Source: Bacteroidota bacterium
Lineage (GTDB): Bacteria > Bacteroidota > Bacteroidia > Bacteroidales > Tannerellaceae
NCBI GenBank assembly: GCA_023429375.1
Contig: JAEYVY010000016.1
Location: 196,353-260,352, forward strand
Length of the DNA stretch: 64,000 bases
Direction: 5' to 3'
Shown: positions 61,164 to 64,000 of the stretch, piece by piece
Layout of the letters: the number at the start of each line of letters is the position of its first letter
Position numbering within the stretch: the stretch's first letter is position 1
The notes under the pieces: generated by a model
Seen by the model: only the letters and a program-made list of their open reading frames with translations
Told to the model about the DNA's origin: nothing
Database searches by the model: none
Made by a program: the position numbers and the translations under genes

Positions 61164-61211
61164 ACAAAGTTTAAGAATAGTAAAACAGCAAGTATTTTCA
61201 GTAATTAATGC

Positions 61212-61219
61212 TATTTTTG
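61212..61219 (+). promoter_or_regulatory. pfkA promoter -7 box
   Basis: TATTTTTG (TAnnTTTG) lies 34 bases before pfkA, in an 89-base gap, suggesting a separate pfkA transcript. Confidence 0.45.
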
Positions 61220-61252
61220 TCACTCATATTAACTAATAATTAAAAGAACAAG

Positions 61253-62233
61253 ATGTCTACGGTTAAATGTGTTGGTATTTTGACATCCGGAGGTGATGCT
61301 CCGGGCATGAATGCTGCGATTCGCGCAGTGACCCGTTCCGCCATTTACAATGGGATGTTAGTAAAGGGAATTTACAGAGGGTACAAAGGTCTTATCACAG
61401 GTGAGATCCAGGAATTCAAAACTCAAAACGTAAGCAACATCATACAACGTGGAGGCACTATTTTGAAGACAGCACGCTGCATGGAATTTAAAACTCCTGA
61501 AGGGCGTAAGCAAGCTTATGACAAATTAGTTGAAGAAGGTATCGAAGCCCTGATTGTAATCGGAGGTGATGGTACATTGACGGGTGCTCGCATCTTTGCC
61601 CAAGAATTCAACTATCCTATTGTAGGCATTCCAGGAACTATAGATAATGATTTGTATGGAACTGACGTAACACTTGGGTACGATACAGCTCTAAATACGA
61701 TAATGGAATGTGTCGACAAAATCAGAGATACAGCTACATCACACGATCGTCTATTCTTCATTGAAGTTATGGGACGTGACGCAGGTTTTCTTGCATTAAA
61801 CGGAGCAATAGCTTCCGGAGCAGAAGCAGCCATTATCCCGGAAACTTCCTTGGAAAATGATCAATTAGGTGAAATGATTAAGAACGGATTCCGTAAATCA
61901 AAAAACAGTAGTATCGTTCTTGTTGCAGAAAGTGAAGTAACAGGAGGTGCAATGGGTATTGCTGAAAGAGTTAAAAAGGAATTTCCGCAATTCGATGTAC
62001 GTGTAACTATCTTAGGACACCTACAGCGTGGTGGTTCACCTAGTGCACAAGATCGTATATTAGCGACAAGAATGGGAATTGCTGCAATTGATGCCTTATT
62101 AGACGATCAACGCAACGTTATGATTGGTATACAAAATGACCAGATTGTTTATGTACCTTTCTCTAAAGCAATCAAGAACGACAAACCTATCAATAGAGAA
62201 CTTTTAAACACATTACGTGTTTCTTCTATTTGA
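61253..62233 (+). CDS. pfkA: ATP-dependent 6-phosphofructokinase
   Basis: The 326-residue enzyme phosphorylates fructose-6-phosphate in glycolysis. Motifs: TSGGDAPGMNAAIRAVTRSA (near 11), IVIGGDGTLTGARIFAQEFN (glycine after GGD, as in ATP-using types; PPi-using types have aspartate), GIPGTIDNDLYGTDVTLGYD with the catalytic aspartate, and LGHLQRGGSPSAQDRILATR. Length is normal for bacterial PfkA. It ends before a strong terminator. Confidence 0.96.
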   Translation: MSTVKCVGILTSGGDAPGMNAAIRAVTRSAIYNGMLVKGIYRGYKGLITGEIQEFKTQNVSNIIQRGGTILKTARCMEFKTPEGRKQAYDKLVEEGIEALIVIGGDGTLTGARIFAQEFNYPIVGIPGTIDNDLYGTDVTLGYDTALNTIMECVDKIRDTATSHDRLFFIEVMGRDAGFLALNGAIASGAEAAIIPETSLENDQLGEMIKNGFRKSKNSSIVLVAESEVTGGAMGIAERVKKEFPQFDVRVTILGHLQRGGSPSAQDRILATRMGIAAIDALLDDQRNVMIGIQNDQIVYVPFSKAIKNDKPINRELLNTLRVSSI

Positions 62234-62251
62234 TTCGTATAAATCATATAT

Positions 62252-62284
62252 AAAAAAAGCCTGATTTAAAGTCAGGCTTTTTTT
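62252..62284. terminator. Bidirectional terminator between pfkA and the acetyltransferase gene
   Basis: AAAAAAAGCCTGA (62252-62264) pairs perfectly with TCAGGCTTTTTTT (62272-62284) around a seven-base loop, with seven T on either strand. The right arm includes the stop codon and last codons of the minus-strand gene. Confidence 0.95.
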
Positions 62285-62826
62285 ATGTTATATACGTACT
62301 CATAAATACAATCTCTCACACGTTCATACTCCTTTTTCATCTCCAATTCACCAAAACTCATAAGTTTCATGTCATACCATGAATCCCCTTCTCGATAAGG
62401 AGGCTGTTTATAGTTTGCATCTACTATACAAAACCCTAATGCTTCGTAAAAACGAACTCTCCTCTTTGTCAGGTCATCTATAGGATCTTCTACTTCCAGT
62501 ATAATATTCGTATCGAGCATATCCTTCACCTTAGTCATAGCAACTGACCCAATGCCTCCACTTCTGAATGCTGAATCAATTGCAAAATGTTCAACATAAT
62601 AAAATCCCTCAAATTGCCATAAGGTAATAAAGCCGGCATATTCTTCATTATACAGAATAACATAAAGACGAAATCTCTCTTCATTTGTAAGAAGCTTGCA
62701 AAACAGATTGAAGTCACGCCTTTCCGTTTCAGGGAATGAATCTATATAGGTAGTCTGTACATTAGTTAAAAGGGGATGAATTGTACTTTTTACTTCTAAC
62801 AGTTTTACACAATTTGATGTGTTCAT
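62272..62826 (-). CDS. GNAT-family N-acetyltransferase
   Basis: I place the start at MNTSNCVKLLEVKSTIHPLL (62826; 184 residues) because upstream sequence encodes only hydrophobic, untypical residues. The acetyl-CoA binding segment is FAIDSAFRSGGIGSVAMTKV (R/Q-x-x-G-x-G/A type), preceded by AGFITLWQFEGFYYVEHFAI and followed by FYEALGFCIVDANYK. The C-terminus runs into the terminator, so the last residues are IKKA. Substrate unknown; members of this family acetylate small amines or proteins. Confidence 0.85.
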   Translation of the reverse strand: MNTSNCVKLLEVKSTIHPLLTNVQTTYIDSFPETERRDFNLFCKLLTNEERFRLYVILYNEEYAGFITLWQFEGFYYVEHFAIDSAFRSGGIGSVAMTKVKDMLDTNIILEVEDPIDDLTKRRVRFYEALGFCIVDANYKQPPYREGDSWYDMKLMSFGELEMKKEYERVRDCIYEYVYNIKKA

Positions 62827-62902
62827 AAAAAAGAATTTAAATAATAAATTAATTAATTGCATCTTAGAGGCTAATTCAACTTTCAAATTATAGAATTATA
62901 AC

Positions 62903-62910
62903 TACTTTTG
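62903..62910 (+). promoter_or_regulatory. Promoter -7 box of the Lrp-family gene
   Basis: TACTTTTG matches TAnnTTTG, 51 bases before the start codon. A TTTC at about -33 is a partial box. Confidence 0.5.
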
Positions 62911-62961
62911 TATTAAAATGCAATCTAATCTAGAAACAATAATAAACAAATATACATAATT

Positions 62962-63438
62962 ATGGCACATCACCAGTTAGATGCACTTGACGAAAAGATT
63001 TTAAAACTGATAATAGGGAATGCCAGAATGCCCTTTTTAGAAGTTGCAAGAGAGTGCAATGTTTCCGGAGCAGCGATACACCAACGTATTCAAAAACTAA
63101 CGAATATGGGCGTAATAAAAGGCTCTGAATTTATTGTAGACAACACGAAAGTTGGATATGAAACTTGCGCCTACATGGGGTTATTCTTGAAATCTCCGGG
63201 ACAGTTTCCAGCAGTTACAGAAGCGTTGAAAAATATTCCTGAAGTTGTAGAATGCCATTACACAACTGGACAATATGACTTATTCATTAAAATCTACGCA
63301 AAAAACAACCAACATTTGCTAAGCATTATCCACAACAAATTACAACCATTAGGCTTAGCTAGAACAGAATCATTAATATCATTTAAAGAAGCATTCAAGA
63401 GACAAATACCTATCGATTTAGAAGAACATGAAGAATAA
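62962..63438 (+). CDS. Lrp/AsnC-family transcriptional regulator
   Basis: The 158-residue protein has an N-terminal helix-turn-helix (LDEKILKLIIGNARMPFLEV, then NVSGAAIHQRIQKLTNMGVI) and a C-terminal RAM domain (TCAYMGLFLKSPGQFPAVTE, IPEVVECHYTTGQYDLFIKI). Such proteins form octamers and sense amino acids. The length is typical (150-165). It is divergent from the acetyltransferase gene. The effector and targets are not deducible. Confidence 0.92.
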   Translation: MAHHQLDALDEKILKLIIGNARMPFLEVARECNVSGAAIHQRIQKLTNMGVIKGSEFIVDNTKVGYETCAYMGLFLKSPGQFPAVTEALKNIPEVVECHYTTGQYDLFIKIYAKNNQHLLSIIHNKLQPLGLARTESLISFKEAFKRQIPIDLEEHEE

Positions 63439-63471
63439 TTCATCCTGTATTCTAGTCACCTATTATAAGGT

Positions 63472-63564
63472 TTTGTTATCTGGATGTAATTAAATGAACT
63501 TTTGCGGCTTATATTAAGTAAAGATAAAACATGAAGGTGTATCTAATTGGGATACACTTTTTTT
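63472..63564 (+). ncRNA. Possible short transcript: promoter followed by terminator
   Basis: TTTG (63472-63475), a 21-base spacer and AACTTTTG (63497-63504, one mismatch to TAnnTTTG) are followed about 30 bases later by a hairpin GTGTATC (63537-63543) and GATACAC (63551-63557) with seven T. A transcript of about 50-55 bases would result. Alternatively the hairpin is just the terminator of the Lrp gene, which ends 98 bases upstream, and the promoter match is chance. Beyond it, 63565-63880 contains no gene that I can support. Confidence 0.35.
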
Positions 63565-63882
63565 ATGCCTATGCGCTTCTTTTCATCGTGTTTAATGAAA
63601 TGGCTAAAACATTGAGAAATGGAATAAATCTAACGTATGTAGCTTGAAGGTGTAATTTTTACATGATAGGCATTAAGGTAAATGCACCTTGGAGTAAATA
63701 ACTCAACAGATTATAACCAATGCTTGTAGAAAAATAATATTAAGATGAGTGATGAATAGATAAGAGTGGAATAGAGCTTGAAGATTGTAAACTGCTGATT
63801 GTTAAAAGGAAAATAAAAAGTCAAAACTACATTATCCTGTGCTGTTATTATAATTATAACAACAATCTCCCCCAAAACAGAA

Positions 63883-63912
63883 AAGCCGATTCAGAACTTC
63901 TGAACCGGCTTC
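63883..63912 (-). terminator. Terminator of the ribosomal RNA operon
   Basis: AAGCCGATTCAGAA (63883-63896) pairs with TTCTGAACCGGCTT (63899-63912) with one G-U pair, followed by TTTTCTGTTTT on the minus strand. It lies 13 bases beyond the 5S rRNA end. Confidence 0.85.
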
Positions 63913-63924
63913 CTCTTCTTAAAA

Positions 63925-64000
63925 CGGCGACTACCTACTCTCCCACTTGCGCAGTACCATCGGCGTGATTGGGCTTAACTTCTCTGTTCGGAATGGGAAG
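63925..64000 (-). rRNA. rrf: 5S ribosomal RNA (3' part; truncated by window edge)
   Basis: The minus strand reads from CTTCCCATTCCGAACAGAGA through AGTTAAGCCC and CCGATGGTACTGC to GGGAGAGTAGGTAGTCGCCG, the conserved loop and 3' helix of bacterial 5S rRNA. The 5' third of the gene is outside the window, where the 23S gene is expected. The end is set by pairing at the 3' helix and may be off by one or two bases. Confidence 0.95.

Noticed and set aside
1..64000. CRISPR arrays, prophage, insertion sequences, integrase or attachment sites
   Set aside because: No regularly spaced direct repeats, no transposase or integrase genes and no tRNA-flanking duplication were seen; the dispersed palindromes lack any protein gene.

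Overview
The window comes from a chromosome of the order Bacteroidales, most likely Bacteroides or a close relative. Evidence: many genes are preceded by the Bacteroidota -7 box TAnnTTTG, often with TTTG about 20 bases upstream. Shine-Dalgarno motifs are largely absent, the DNA is AT-rich, and there are TonB-dependent receptors, a DUF6383 protein, PorQ, a lipidated TamA homologue (TamL) and a typical Bacteroides order PASTA-rluD-ddl-acyltransferase. I see no phage, insertion sequence, plasmid function or CRISPR array. This looks like core chromosome with a few accessory or regulatory islands.

Layout. 1-2707 (minus): a vitamin B12 uptake unit, with a cobalamin riboswitch, a BtuB-like receptor and a truncated BtuG-like surface lipoprotein. 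2753-6542: a decayed gene remnant and a 1060-residue secreted DUF6383 protein. 6691-10680 (minus): a cell-envelope operon (PASTA protein, RluD-type pseudouridine synthase, D-Ala-D-Ala ligase, acyltransferase). 10748-11267: a large nested-palindrome repeat and rpmH. 11326-19328 (minus): a TPR protein and the tamB-tamL envelope pair. 19355-22829 (minus): a GH106-like glycoside hydrolase coupled to a 46-residue membrane protein. 22852-27337: a two-component system (NtrC-type regulator, hybrid kinase with Hpt) beside a small exported protein preceded by a sigma-54-like promoter. 27380-28917: a second copy of the nested palindrome, a small exported protein and a split LysO exporter. 28942-31905 (minus): a metallopeptidase/propeller/barrel protein whose promoter carries a perfect palindrome.

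31947-34937: rplM-rpsI-rpsB-tsf, with a terminator-like hairpin in the rplM leader. 35101-41301: a DUF349 protein, an ATP-grasp-like protein, a LacI regulator, nagA with a LacI-type operator, and flavodoxin. 41300-45161 (minus): thiamine uptake and activation (TPP riboswitch, TonB-dependent receptor, PnuT-like transporter, thiamine pyrophosphokinase). 45314-48191: an SPFH/GYF protein, a zinc-ribbon membrane protein and an outer-membrane barrel. 48262-52964: dnaE, trxA and mnmD. 52976-58217 (minus): two ExbD proteins, a four-helix membrane protein, ExbB, tRNA-Ser, TatD, a polyprenyl synthetase and TonB. 58525-62284: porQ, cmk, ispH and pfkA. 62272-64000: an acetyltransferase, an Lrp-type regulator, a possible short RNA, and the 3' part of a 5S rRNA gene with its terminator.

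How the parts connect. The B12 and thiamine receptors depend on the kind of TonB-ExbB-ExbD machinery encoded at 53-58 kb. Both uptake units are under riboswitch control. The most promising undescribed elements are the sigma-54 circuit at 22.8-27.3 kb, the nested-palindrome repeat at 10.8 and 27.5 kb, the rplM leader hairpin, and several perfect palindromes in promoter regions. All functions are inferred by reading sequence; no database search was run.
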